DNA from: Chlorops oryzae
Taxonomy: Eukaryota > Arthropoda > Insecta > Diptera > Chloropidae
Length of the DNA stretch: 64,000 nt
NCBI GenBank assembly: GCA_020466095.1
Contig: CM035807.1
Location: forward strand, 101,182,436 to 101,246,435
Reading direction: 5' to 3'
Positions 11,515 through 23,404 of the stretch are shown in pieces. The notes below the pieces were generated by a model. That model was not told where the DNA came from. It worked only from the letters and a program-made list of their open reading frames with translations, and did no database searches. How positions within the stretch are numbered: the first letter of the stretch is position 1; every line of letters begins with the position of its first letter. The position numbers were made by a program, and so were the translations under genes.

Positions 11515-14150
11515 TAAAGAGGGTAGTTATCGTGTACTTGAGACTAGTTTGAAAGCAGTATCAAAGTATTCGGAATCCCTACCGGAATAGTGTTATGAAA
11601 AATATCAAGTCCGAAATATTTGCATTTCACAAGCTGGAATTTTATTAGCTTGTTTACAGCAATTTTAATTGCTCTCTTAACGTTAAAACGTTCAACGATC
11701 CCAAATTCCGTAGTTAAATGATTTTCATTTTTTTCCTCATAATTCCCTTCCGATGCAAGTAATCTAAAACCTGGAGGCATTTTATTAACCTCATTCTATG
11801 GATTTCATGCAAGATATTCGACCGCCACTTTAAAGGATTAATAATGGAAAAAGAGAAGAGAAAAATATTAAAATATAATAAAAGAAAACGCATTCGCCCA
11901 TCAACATTTTGACGATTTTATTGTCAGTGGCGGCGGCGCACTAACATCATCGTCATCATAATGATTATCATCATCAAAATTATACGAATACAGCCAACTC
12001 GCATACAACTATCAACGGCTGTGAGATGACTATCATCAATTCGGCTGAAACCTTCAAGAAATCCACTAGAAAATATGAATCAGAAGGAGGATGAGGCTCT
12101 TCTCGCACCTACAGACGACAGCTGTGATTGTCGATCAGCAGCAGACAACAGCCAAAGTGCGAAAAATTTTCGCTGCTGCTGTTGTGATTATCCACCTCTT
12201 AAGACGAATTCGATGACGAACATAAAGGAAACGAAGAACTGGAAACTGGCTAGATAAAGAGCAGCACCTCCAGAAGAAGTGTGTTCGTCGTATCGTTGAT
12301 CAGTAGATGAAATTTCGGTCACACCTTGCTCTTTGTGCACTTAGGCGGCACCTGCAGCAATGTGCTCTGCTGCCTTCATAATCTCATGCTCGTGATTTTA
12401 TTTTTATTTATTACATTTTTTTTGCGCTTCTTTTTAGCTACTGTTGACTGGCGAATCATTCTGGGACGATCTATCTGCTTAATACATGCCATAACACCAT
12501 TTCTTGTGCCGCCCTTTATTGCTACTTCATAATTTTTTTTTTCGCTCTGAGTTACGTTTTGATGCTGTGATAACTTATCTATCGCCCCGGCGCAGATACT
12601 GAGCGCTCTGTACGCAGCTTCTATGCATTTCTTATGTGTATACATATATCGGTCGGTACATACATACATATATACTTTTGTAGTCGTTGTTGTTGCTGGT
12701 AATTTTGCTGTTGCTTGGCAACTGACAGTCGCTGTCAGGTTTCGTAATACTTCAATTAGCCCAGCACTCAGAATTCGCTCGACTACATAAGAGCATTGCA
12801 ATTATATTCCTAGTGCGAGTGAATTTGTCAGCACAGCTAATCGTGTGCCTCATCATGATGGGAATTCAGTGTTAAATTTCATTAATCGAAAAGACTTGAG
12901 ATTAATTTTGAATCATTGTGTTGACCATGACAGCGAGTTAGTGAGAAAAAAAAATTCTAAACTATGGACACCCACTTTTTTCAGATAAAAATAATGAATG
13001 TCGAGAAGATCAAAGAGCTTTCTCTCACCTTCTCGACTTAAAGTGCTTCTATGACAGTCTAACCCCTCTAAAATGAGCTTCTTCAGATGGTTTTTTTTTT
13101 TAAACTTTGGTGAATCTTCACCTATATAAATATGAAAACTAAAGAACTTATTTCTCGACCTGCTTAAAGATTTCTGACTTTACAAAAGTGTTTACAGAGA
13201 TTACGAAAAATTATTTTTCACTTTTTCAAAAGAGCATAAATTTCACCGTCAACACCTCCACAAAAATCAAAAAGGAAAGAAACAACAACAACAACATCTC
13301 ATTCAATCAAAATAACAATTTAAAAAAAATAAATAAATAAAAAAACATTTAAAAAAATTAAAACAGAAATCGAAAAAAGCCGGCCAATTAAAATAAGAAC
13401 GAAAGAGAGGGACCCAAAAACAAATCAACATATCTACATACATACATACACACATCCATGGATAGTGAGTACGTAAATAAAAGTACATAAAATGAATAAA
13501 TTTATAATTCACTGCCAGCAGAAAGACGAAATGAATTCATCGCATTTGATGGACGGACGCGCACCTTCAGATAAAGTCAAATAAACATTCCTACACAAAT
13601 ACGAAATATCATGCGCGCACACACACGAACACACACACACAAGCACACGGCATGCACATGGACGTGTGCACAAACACGTTAGCAAAATGGCGACACGCGA
13701 TTTATTTGCGATAAGTTAAAATCTTGAAAGTAAAATCGCGCGCTCGTAAATTCGTGAAAAACGCAGAATTTACGAGAAAATGAAAGAAAAGAGAGAAAGA
13801 AAAACAACAGCAAACGATGATATGAGAAAATAAAAAAGAAATGTGTAAATAAAAAAATAAAATAAAATAAAATAAAATAAAATAATTGAAATCATCGCCA
13901 CTGCTTCGGACGAGGTTTGGGATCGGAGTTGCTTGCTTTTTCGTATTATTGAGGGTACATATGTACATATTTACGTACGGGTGACAGTGTAATTAAACGC
14001 TTAAACATGCATGCCTTTGGCTATGCATCGTACCGGACAATTTTATAGATAGGTACATCATGAGTCGAAAAACGCCGACTGACTGCGACGATATGTCGCC
14101 ATTGATAACGAACACGAAACTACGACGACGACTGCGACAAAGAGGCGAAT
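11515..14150. other. Unassigned noncoding sequence with small microsatellites
   Basis: Mixed sequence with CATACATA (12658-12675, 13438-13452), (AC)n with interruptions (13617-13645) and (AAAAT)n (13846-13884). A 60-codon frame at 12075-12257 carries a cysteine cluster (CDC...CCCC) but has no recognised homology or splice signal. Nothing here can be called a gene with confidence. Confidence 0.45.
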
Positions 14151-14222
14151 GAGGAGAGGAGAGGACGACGACGACGACGGCATAGACGAAGACGACGACG
14201 GCATAGACGGAGACGACGACCA
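14151..14222. repeat. GAC-rich tandem repeat
   Basis: An (ACG)n run with two copies of the longer unit GACGACGACGGCATAGACG. Short minisatellite. Confidence 0.8.
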
Positions 14223-14689
14223 ATGATGGCTCTACTAGACAACAAGCAACAAGCTTTTGCTTTTGCTGATGCTGTTCCAAGCTAGTTTGGCAAACAAAAA
14301 ACCATGGCGAGCCCTCGTTTCTCTGTTTTCCTTTCTTGCTTTCTGCCACAATCCATTTTCTTCTCCTCCGCCGCACCTGTTACCCCACTTTCAACAAATT
14401 CAAATTGACTTTTTCGCACTTGTTGTGCGTGAAAAGCACGCGTTAATCGCATTCATGCTCGCAAGACGCGTGCGATGCGATCGAACGATGGGAAATTGGA
14501 ATGTTTATGAAATTTTTACATTTATGTTTTGATTTAAATGTTTATTTTTTCTTAATAATTATTAAAAATTGTGGTATAAAAGGTGATAGCGATCAAGATT
14601 GGTTGGAACAAGGCCTTCTCATAGTAAATCTAACGCATTTTACTTTGTACGTAAGGCATTCTAATTTGCCATCTTTATTTTTTTTTTAA
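14223..14689. other. Unassigned noncoding sequence
   Basis: Open frames on both strands are short and overlap one another. No domain or splice context seen. Confidence 0.4.
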
Positions 14690-15410
14690 ATAAGTATTAA
14701 TTTTAAAAAAAAATTTTAATTTAAAAAAAAATTTTATTTTTTATGGTTTTTTAGTTTTCAATTTCTTTAATTTTTTTTATCTTAGATTTTAAGTAAGAAC
14801 TTGTTTTGAATTTAACTTTTTAAAAAAAATTTTAATTTAACTTTTTTTAAATTAAATTTTTTTAATTTAATTTTTTTAATTAAATTTTTTTAATTCTAAT
14901 TATTTTTATTTAATTTTTTAATTAATTTTTTAATTAATTTTTTAAATTAATTTTTTAATTTAATTTTTTAATTAATTTTTTAATTAATTTTTTTAATTAA
15001 TTTTTTAATTAATTTTTTAATTAATTTTTTAATTACATTTATTTAATTAATTTTTTTTAGTTTAATATTTTTCAATTTTAAATTGATCAGTTTATTATTT
15101 TATATATTATTTTTATATATTAATTTATTTATTTATTATTATTAATTTTTTATTTATTAATTTTTTTTTATTTTTTATTATAATTTTTTATTTATTAATT
15201 TTTTATTTATTAATTTTTTATTTATTAATTTTTTATTTTTAATTTTTTATTTATTAATTTTTTATTTATTAATTTTTTATTTATTAATTTTCTGTTCATT
15301 AATTTTTTTAGTTTTTAAAATTAAAATTTTTTTAATTTTTAAGTTTTTAATATAAAAAAATTTTAAAATTTAAAAAAAATTGAAAAATTAAAAAAGACGT
15401 TTTTAATGCT
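14690..15410. repeat. AT-only low-complexity region with TTAATTTTT units
   Basis: About 720 bp almost without G or C. Sub-blocks carry short tandem units such as TTAATTTTTTAATTAA (14860-15050) and TTTATTAATTTTTTA (15170-15300). Confidence 0.9.
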
Positions 15411-15517
15411 TTTTTTATTTTTTTTATTATTAAGATTGCTTTAAATAAAATAACAATTGATTAAGCGATTTAATTCTAAGCCCGACTCATTGGGCAGCTT
15501 TTGAATTATCCTGGAAT

Positions 15518-15800
15518 AATGATTTTCCTTATTGAATTCATATCGCCTGCGGTGTTATTTAACGCTTGAAAAGGTTGAAATGATTTTATTGTTTTCAGTT
15601 CTAAGAACGAGCATGCACAGCACTTCGATATAAGTACATATATCAGCTGTAGTAAAAAGTAATCATTATTTTCTCCATAGAATTCTATTATCGCATCCGC
15701 GTGTTATTACCATCGTTCGAACAGGGGCTTGAAATGATTCCATAAAAAGTATTGTTTTGCACTGTTTAGAACGAGCATTGCATCAGCTCTTCGTTAGTAC
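15518..15800. repeat. Diverged tandem duplication beside the assembly gap
   Basis: Two diverged copies of a roughly 130-bp segment lie next to each other (about 15518-15650 and 15661-15800). Shared landmarks in the same order are a CGCNTGCGG/CGCATCCGCG GTGTTATT block, GCTTGAAA, GAAATGATT, TATTGTTTT and AGAACGAGCAT. The unit has no recognised identity. Confidence 0.65.
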
Positions 15801-15916
15801 GATTGTCAAAGATGGACATAGCAAAGAGAAATTCTACATTATTCAGTTTTTCTTCGATAAGAGGGAAAACCAAGCCAGCGGCTGAAAATGTGAATAGCGT
15901 TTTGACCTGATCGTAA

Positions 15917-16016
15917 NNNNNNNNNNNNNNNNNNNNNNNNNNNNNNNNNNNNNNNNNNNNNNNNNNNNNNNNNNNNNNNNNNNNNNNNNNNNNNNNNNNN
16001 NNNNNNNNNNNNNNNN
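15917..16016. other. Assembly gap of exactly 100 N
   Basis: A run of 100 N, a conventional placeholder length, so the true gap size is probably unknown. It separates the diverged duplication from a GATG microsatellite. Open frames spanning it are meaningless. Confidence 0.98.
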
Positions 16017-16103
16017 TGGTGACGATGGATGCTCGGACGGACGGAGTGGATGGTGAGGATGGATGGATGGATGAGTGAATGGATGGTCGGATGGATAGAT
16101 GCA
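16017..16103. repeat. GATG/GGAC microsatellite at the gap edge
   Basis: Degenerate GGATGGATGGAT and GGACGGAC units directly after the N run. The repeat is a plausible cause of the assembly break. Confidence 0.85.
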
Positions 16104-17194
16104 AAGAACGGAGCACAACTGATTTCGGAACTGGAACTTTGAGTGCAATCAGCAGCTGGTGTAAGAGCAACAGGATAAATGAATAAATAAATGAGAAATA
16201 CGAAGTCAGGAACGTATTCTAAGCGCAGGAAAATGCTCGATGAAATGTTATGCATTCACAAACACATACATAGTTACATACAAAAAAAAAAAAAAAAAAA
16301 ACACACACGATGGCGAAATGCTTTCGTAATTATAATATAAATATCAACGTAAACGTTGCCGCTGGCGAAACCAACATCAAGCCGAGCCATCAACATACAG
16401 CCACACAAAATCACTCTTTACCGCATCAGTTCACACCACACGGCACCGCACCGCACGGTACCTCAACCACTCCACTCCGGATAGCATCGCATCGCATCGC
16501 ACCGTAGAGTTTTTGGTTTTTCGCTCTTCAAATATAAAATATTTCACAATTGGAGCTACACACGTTTACAACGTTCATTTGAGATAGGAGCAAAGCAAAC
16601 AGGAAAGTGGATAGAACAGAGATTTTTCGAATTATTCCGCAACAGAATATAGCCACCTCAACGTCCAACATTCGTCGTTCTCGAATATGCAAATTTATTT
16701 GCAAAATGTTAGAGAATTTACATCAATGCGAAAGTGTAGTCCGAGTTTCCAACTGTAACTCCGAGCCAGAGACACAGCCAGAGATAGAGCCAGAGCCAGA
16801 GACCGAGTTCGAAATTTAAATGCTGGAAATGGGTAGCGTGAGCAGTGCAATAAAATCAGGCGGAAAAGCAAACCTAGAACGAATGAGCTTGCAAAATCGC
16901 AAAGCAGTTAAAGTAACGAATTACTTCTATATGTTGATGCGGTAAATAAAAATAAGATTAAAGATAACGGCAAACACAAAAGCGAAGGGGAACTTTTTCT
17001 CTACAAAAACACTCCAAAGACACACGTTCAGGTTTTAAATAAATTCTCATTCCGATTAATATTCCTCAAGTCGAATAGCTCGTCAAAGAAATGGTCCCTT
17101 TATAAAAAAAGTTGGATTTTAAGGATTACTTTGTATAAGTTGGTCTCTCCCTAAAAATTGTCCAATCTTAAGTCATTATCTAATCATATTTCTA
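16104..17194. other. Unassigned sequence with short tandem runs
   Basis: Contains an A-run (16283-16300), a CGCATCG repeat (16484-16500) and a GAGCCAGA repeat (16760-16806). No gene recognised. Confidence 0.45.
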
Positions 17195-17492
17195 GCATGG
17201 GTTTTTTTTTATTTTCTTCTATTTTTTAAAATTTTTTAATATTTTTTAATTTTTTTAATTTTTTAAAAATTAAAAAAAAATTTTAATTTTTAAATTTTTT
17301 TAAAATTTTTAAAAAAGTTTTTATATTAAAAAAAAAAATTTTTTTTAAATTAAAAAAAAATTTAAATATCTTGAAATTTAAAAAAAAAATTTTATTGTTT
17401 TTAGTTTTTTTTTATTTTATTTTAGTTTTTTTATTTTATTTTTTAGTATTTTATTTTTTTTTTTTTTTTTTTAATTTTTTTTTTTTTTTTTT
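17195..17492. repeat. A/T homopolymer-rich tract
   Basis: About 300 bp of alternating poly-T and poly-A blocks, ending in long T runs before 17492. Low complexity. Confidence 0.9.
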
Positions 17493-18754
17493 CAATAAAG
17501 CACAGTCGAGCAGCGTTGGCTACTTTTTGGCCACAAATTTAAATGTCCCGCCATAAAAAAAATGTCTTGATTTATTACAAATATTTAGAAAGTGAAAGCA
17601 AACCGTGGTTCCTATGAAAGGTTGCTTAAAAAAGGGGTGATAAAAATCCTAGAAAGGGATCAATCAGTAAAGTCATATAACGGAAAAGGGATTATAAATC
17701 AAATTATATAGTTGGAAAAGTAGAAGAAAGGAAAGTCTGAAATTATTCCTCAAGAAAATTTATTAAACTTTGACGCGCATTTTTGGAAAAATTTAGAAAA
17801 TTTTCACTTTATAAGAAAAAGCTAACTGGCAACGCTGCTGCAGCGACACCCATACATACCCCTACACATACAGACAGAAATCAAATCCCCTTCTTCTGAC
17901 ACCGATCTTTTCTGTACACATTTTCAATGGCTCACGATGGCTGTTATAAAATTAATGCTTGAAATAAGGACAAGGATATACATCCTAAGAATCGAAACAC
18001 AAGTGCCTTGAATCCTTACAATTCACCTTGAACTATGAGAATTCATATCTACATTAGGGTTAACACTGAGAAAAATAATGTAAAATAAAACTGAATTTAA
18101 GAAAAGAAATTAAAACAATCCATTAACGACGATTATTATTTCTCCCTGGAATTGTCTATCTCTCGCTTTTGTCTGCCGCGAAAGTCCATTCGGACTGCGT
18201 TCTTTAATATATACATATTTATATATATATATGTATGTATATATATTTGCTGGTGTTTCTGCCCACTTTTTTCGTTGAATTATGTAAATTGAAATATCGC
18301 ATGCAACAGCTCCGCTTGTCATAGCTATGCAATAGTTATACTACTATTTGTATCTCCCGTCATGACTCCGGAAAACTAGGTTACTCGCCACTGTACTGAA
18401 CAACGCAGTACAGCACCAGCGCAGCGCAGCACGGCACGGCATGACACGACACGAAGACGCAAGGAAGGAAAATTTATAATTAGAAAGTTGCATTATCTCC
18501 AACGTCCAGACGAATGGAGGAGCACTTGCTGGTGGCCAAAGATGTCTGTGCGTACAAACAATTTCTGTGTTCCTCCACAATCGCACAATATAACATTGGA
18601 AAAGTTTTCGCTCGATGTTTATCTGTGACTGTCTCTCTTTAACTCAGCGCTTGAAGGATAAATGAATTTTCGAGTTTCAAAATTAATGCGTTCCAAAATT
18701 CATTAAAAAGTTTTGCATTGATTTCAAGGATTTTGCTCTTCTCTGAACTATAGA
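17493..18754. other. Unassigned sequence with a (TA)n microsatellite
   Basis: A TATATATATGTATGTATATA microsatellite lies at about 18206-18247 and a GCAC/GGCA-rich stretch at 18405-18445. A weak inverted pair (17508-17520 and 17828-17840) is treated in the findings. No gene seen. Confidence 0.45.
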
Positions 18755-19010
18755 AAATAATTTAATTAAAAACAAAATTTTTAAAAATAAAAATAATAAA
18801 ATATTATAATAAAAAAAAATAAAGTAAAAATAAAAAAAAAAATGAAAAATTTTTCAAAATCAAAAATAAATTTTAAAAAAATTAAAAATAAAAAAAATAT
18901 TAAAAACATTTAAAAAAAAATTTTTTAATTAACAAAATTTAAAAAAAATTAACAAAAATTTTAAAAAATTTTAAAAATAAAATTTTTTTTTAATTCACAC
19001 AAAATTTTTT
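18755..19010. repeat. A-rich low-complexity tract
   Basis: About 250 bp of AAAATAAAAA and TTTTTAAAA mixtures with few C or G. Confidence 0.9.
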
Positions 19011-20580
19011 ACGATCCTTAAGAAAGCGAAATCGCACACTTAAATCATGTCGAATTATGCACGCCGGAAATTAGAGAACAACCCCCTTAACTGTGATTTT
19101 TAATTTCATTCCTCTCATTTCCCATGTATCACTCAATTTTGATCAAAAATTTTAACCCTTTAAAAAAAAAGAATTGCGCTTCACTTTGTCAGGTTCTCCG
19201 CAAATTGCCAAAGGAATATAAATTTTCGCGCTGCATTTAATGTTTATTGTAAACACTTAGCAAACTACCCTCTTCCTGTAACGTATCCATAATCAAGGAA
19301 TACATACTCTCGACTCACAGTCTCTGACCTCACCCTGTCTGCCCTGTCCCTGTCCTTGTGGCGGCATCGCATTCCTGTGTAGAGCAGCATAGATCCGTAC
19401 ATACATATTATATGTGCACAACAATCTCAAAACTGTTTGAACCATTTACTCTCGGTCTATAGGTACGCCTTTTATAGAGCTAAGCTGCGAACGCATTCGT
19501 GCCACTTCTCTGGATACACAACACTCATCGTAGCTCTTATACACGCGCGCACACGTGCATGCATGTTCGTATGTATGGTTGCAGCGTATGGTATGTTTGT
19601 ATGTATGTATGCGTTGTTCTCTTTAGATCCTGGTGATTATACATAAGCATTAACCGCTTCCTTCGAGCGTCCGGACTTCCTTCTTCTCGCGCCAAATGAG
19701 CATGTTTCGTCAATGCTTGCCCCGTCGTCGTCGTCGTCGTCGTCATCCGGAAGTTGGAAATTAATTACGTTTCTGTGTTCTAACACGCTCGCTCGGCCAC
19801 AAAGTGAATGCGTGATTAAATAGCATTTTAAAGCGATTTCTCGGGACATTTATATTCAATTAACGGTCTTCGTATCGAAATGACCGAGCGACGGACCGAG
19901 CGACCAATCGACCGAACTACGCAGATTGAGCAGACCTCCGCTGCTCTTTTCTAATGGCTTCTATTCGGGAATTCAATCGAAATCAGAACAGAAACCGAAG
20001 TAGAAATGGAATGGGAATAGCAATAGGAGTAGAAATTGAAATTGAAATAGAATTCGAAAGAGAATTAAATATAATATATCAATGGAAAGATGAATGTACT
20101 CTGATCTGAGAAAAAAGAAAGAATTGCACGCTCAGAAGACGTCAATTTATGTAAAATATGTAAAGCGACTACTTAACATTTAGGTATGCAATTCGATATC
20201 CGGAGTTCTGGTGCTTTTGAAAAAATTAACGATTCAACTACGTTGGATTTTTTGTAAAAACTTTTGATAGATACGAAGATTTTATTGAACAAAATTTAAA
20301 ATGCTTTGAATAAATTATTAGGTCATGTGGCCCTTTAGGGGTTCAATAGCGTTGAATATTTCATAAATGATTAATCAGAATAGAAAAGATATATATTTGA
20401 CCTCTTTGTGAATCTTTTGTGAGTGAAAAGGATACATGTAGACATGCCACTCCACATCAAAATATTCTCCAGTTCGTATCATATCCTTCAGTGAATCTTA
20501 AAGTGATTCTATCACAACAATTTAGTTTCGGTGTTGATGTTATAGAGCATCCCTGCAGTAAACAGTTGGACAATTATTTG
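19011..20580. other. Unassigned noncoding sequence
   Basis: Includes GTATGTATG runs (19568-19612), a (CGT)n/(GTC)n run at 19722-19745 and degenerate GAAATAGAA repeats (19975-20060). The plus-strand frame from 20419 starts only at GTG and has no known domain. Confidence 0.45.
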
Positions 20581-21240
20581 GAAAGAACTAGTACTTTAAC
20601 CAGAACTAGCAGAGCTATTGCAATTTTTAATGAAGCTTCCACCATAAGTATACTAGTGATAATTGGAATAATCATATGCGTTCATTAAAGCTGAACTACA
20701 AGTCAATCAATAGTGACTGAATATGTTGTTTTTCCCACGATGTGCTTACAGAAACAGGAAAACAAATCAACGATTCTAGTACCCTTTTCCCGTAAACAGC
20801 ACTAGTCTTTAACTGGTGCAAATTTACCCAATTGCATACAAAATGAATAACATATGCGTTCATTAATAGTCTACTACAAGTAATGCATACTGACTGACAT
20901 ATGTTCTTTTCCACGATGTCTACAGACGAAAACATAACGTGTAGTACCTTTTTCTAAGATTGTTTTAATGGATCATAGATTTTTATACAAAATATTCAAT
21001 TGTGTAAATGACCCCTTATACTGATTTTCTACAGAATTTTATATGGACAAGGGTATAGAAAAGAACTAGTACTGGTGGCTTTTGCACTAGCAAAGTACTA
21101 GTACAGCACTAGTTCAAAATCCTACAGGGATGTTTCACCATTTCATCACAAATATTTAAAGTCATCCCTGCAGTAATAAAAAATTCAATTTACTAAAATG
21201 GAGTACTCTGAGGTTACCGGGAATAATACTAGTCCAAATT
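20581..21240. repeat. ACTAGT-rich segment with a diverged ~178-bp duplication
   Basis: Units at 20673-20790 and 20851-20956 share CATATGCGTTCATTAA, CTACAAGT, TGACTGA, ATATGTT, CACGATGT and AGTACC in the same order, offset by 178 bp. The hexamer ACTAGT occurs seven times between 20587 and 21233. CATCCCTGCAGTAA also occurs twice (near 20549 and 21164). It looks like an old local repeat. No function is assigned. Confidence 0.6.
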
Positions 21241-21757
21241 TAGTCTCACTCGTACCAATCACTTTTCTTTAGGTTTTAGCTCAGAATAGTTAAAACAATG
21301 AGAGGATGTAATTCTCAAGGACTTATAATTATGAAAACTTTTAACATCAGTTAAGCAACGAAATTACCTAATTTCTTCTCAGAATGGCTGTGACGGGTTG
21401 TGAATTTAAGGGCCGTTTTGCATGGAATTTCACATATGAGAATTGATAAGAGCTTAAGTAGGAAGAAGAAGAAGTGTGAACTCTAATTCACCACAGGAGG
21501 TCTACAATTACAAAGCAGTTAAATGTGGTTAATGTGGTTATTTGTCAATGACAGCTCAATGTTAAAATAGACAGTTTAAGGTATTGGTCGGCGAATGGAA
21601 AGGGAACAGTCCTGGTATTTTTGTGGTTAGTCGGGGAGTATTTAGAGCGTAGTAGGAAGAAATTTTGAGAACTCTTTTCTAAATATTTTATTTAAATATC
21701 AGAAACTATCAAAGGTTTATTCCCTCATCGGACTAGCAAAAGACCGATATCTCAAGA
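21241..21757. other. Unassigned noncoding sequence
   Basis: Ordinary AT-rich sequence between the ACTAGT-rich repeat and a TTAA element. Nothing recognised. Confidence 0.45.
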
Positions 21758-21761
21758 TTAA

Positions 21762-21833
21762 CCCATTATGGGCTGAGTGTTCGATTTGTCGAAGAAAATT
21801 ATTGGCTTCTTGCTGTTTTCTGCTCAAAATGGG
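21762..21833. mobile_element. 72-bp TTAA-flanked mini-element (piggyBac-like ends)
   Basis: TTAA at 21758-21761 is followed by CCCATTATGGGC. The right end, reverse-complemented, is CCCATTTTGAGC, and TTAA follows at 21834-21837. TTAA targets with ends starting CCC are typical of piggyBac-type elements. It is too short to encode anything. The internal deletion is inferred. Confidence 0.55.
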
Positions 21834-22429
21834 TTAAAATAGACACACTCTTCAAGCAATTCGAAATTTGAACTTCTTCGACTCAATTGGATGTCCCCAA
21901 GGATCACCTTTTTCGGAAAAATTAAACTTTGTTTTTTATAAAAATTCGAGCTTCCCCTGATGTCGGACTGAAAACAATGTATTTAGACCGGTCGACATAA
22001 GTTATGGGCATTGAGGATTCCTTCCTAGCGAAAAAGATTGACCAAATAAATTTAGAACCCTTTTTCCCTAATGATATGTCGGGATTAAGGGGCCTTTTTT
22101 CCGGCCTTGAGAGAAAAAAAAATAAGGCCATAACTATGAAATACAGTTCTTTTCAGAAGCCGTTGCACGGGTTGATCAATCACTCATCCTTTAAAATGAA
22201 ATTATTTCTCAGCTGGAAGAAAATGCATGAGCAGACAATATTGATCAAAAGGCAAATAAATTTGGTCCCCATTGAATTTGAAGTTGCAATAAAATGTTTT
22301 TCCCCTGAAGTGACAATTTTTTCTCCTTTATTTTATTTTATTTTATTTTTTAATTTTTTTTTTAACTGAGCCACATGAAACAGCCAAACTGTCAGGAACA
22401 ATACGACCAGAGCCGCCAGTCAAATGATA
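21834..22429. other. Unassigned noncoding sequence
   Basis: A 121-codon plus-strand frame (22004-22369) shows no recognisable domain and ends in a (TTTTA)n run, so it is not called. Confidence 0.4.
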
Positions 22430-22665
22430 GAAGAAGAAAAAGAAAAACAAGCATTAAAATCACAAAACAAGAAAAAAACACAAAATGCAAAAAGCAATTT
22501 GGAAAAAAATGAAATAAATAATAACAAAACAAAAACAAAAGGAAAAAAGTAAAAACAAAAAGCAAAAAAATAAATAAAAACAAAAAAGGAAAAAAATAAA
22601 AACAAAAAAGGAAAAAAATAAAAACAAAAGTAAAAACGAAAATAAGAAAAAAAGGGAAATAAAGA
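22430..22665. repeat. AAAAACAAAAAAGG low-complexity array
   Basis: A-rich with a loose period around AAAACAAAAAAGGAAAAAAAT, clearest at 22570-22625. The poly-Phe minus-strand frames are by-products. Confidence 0.9.
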
Positions 22666-23271
22666 GAAATATTTAGGTTGTTAGATGAACGACCGTAAGT
22701 CGGCGTTGTGGCTTCGAATCGCTTCTATCTCGCGGCCTCTACGCTTCATGCTGCGACGGCAATCAACAGAAATGCGCGGATTACATGGTATCTCATCAGA
22801 ATTGGCGAGGCTGCTGCCCGCTTCAGATGTGCATGTGCATGTTAATGTGGCTGTGCTGCTGCCATTTCTATCTCTCGTTCCTCTATTTTATTTATTTTTT
22901 TCTTTTATTTTTTCTTTTATTTTTTCTTTTCTTTTTGTCATTTGATATTTTTTCGTATCAGATTTTCATTTTGTGCGCTCTCCATGTTTTGTATGCAATG
23001 GAGGAAGAGCTCTTAAACAATGGCGAACGAAAGCGCATACAACAATGCCAGCAGCAATAGCAACAACAACAAAAATAAAACAAACAACAACAACATTAGC
23101 AGACAATGACGATGACAATGACGGCATTCAGCGATATGTCGCCTTGCAGTCATTGGTCTAGTCCGTATATTCGGGTAGCTTCATTTCGATCATACGGTCT
23201 GGTCGGGTCTGGTCCGGTCAGAGTGAAATTGAGCTTATTGTAAGCTTTCTTCATTTAACGGCGGAGAAATA
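22666..23271. other. Unassigned sequence with T-rich and CAA runs
   Basis: A TTTTCTTTTATT run lies at 22885-22940 and (CAA)n-type repeats at 23038-23100. No supported gene. Confidence 0.45.
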
Positions 23272-23351
23272 CTGGAACTCCTCTATAACGAATTCTCTCT
23301 ATAACAAATTCTTTTCGATCCCTTTAAATTCGCTAAAGCGAGCTTCGACTG
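23272..23351. mobile_element. 80-bp pogo-like MITE remnant
   Basis: The right end, reverse-complemented, is CAGTCGAAGCTCGCTTTAGC. The left end, CTGGAACTCCTCTATAACGA, is a degenerate mirror of it, and TA lies outside both ends. The CTATAACGAATTC motif is shared with the elements at 37659-37795 and 42393-42584, so all three belong to one family. Confidence 0.6.
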
Positions 23352-23404
23352 TATTAAAATTCCTAGACCCACATTTATAATAACTTACAAGTAAGAACAA
23401 GTAA

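Noticed and set aside
12075..12257. 60-codon frame with a Cys cluster
   Set aside because: CAG/CTG-rich composition explains the cysteines; no homology, splice or conservation evidence available.
15766..16255. Frames of 101-138 codons near 16 kb
   Set aside because: They cross the 100-N gap and a GATG microsatellite.
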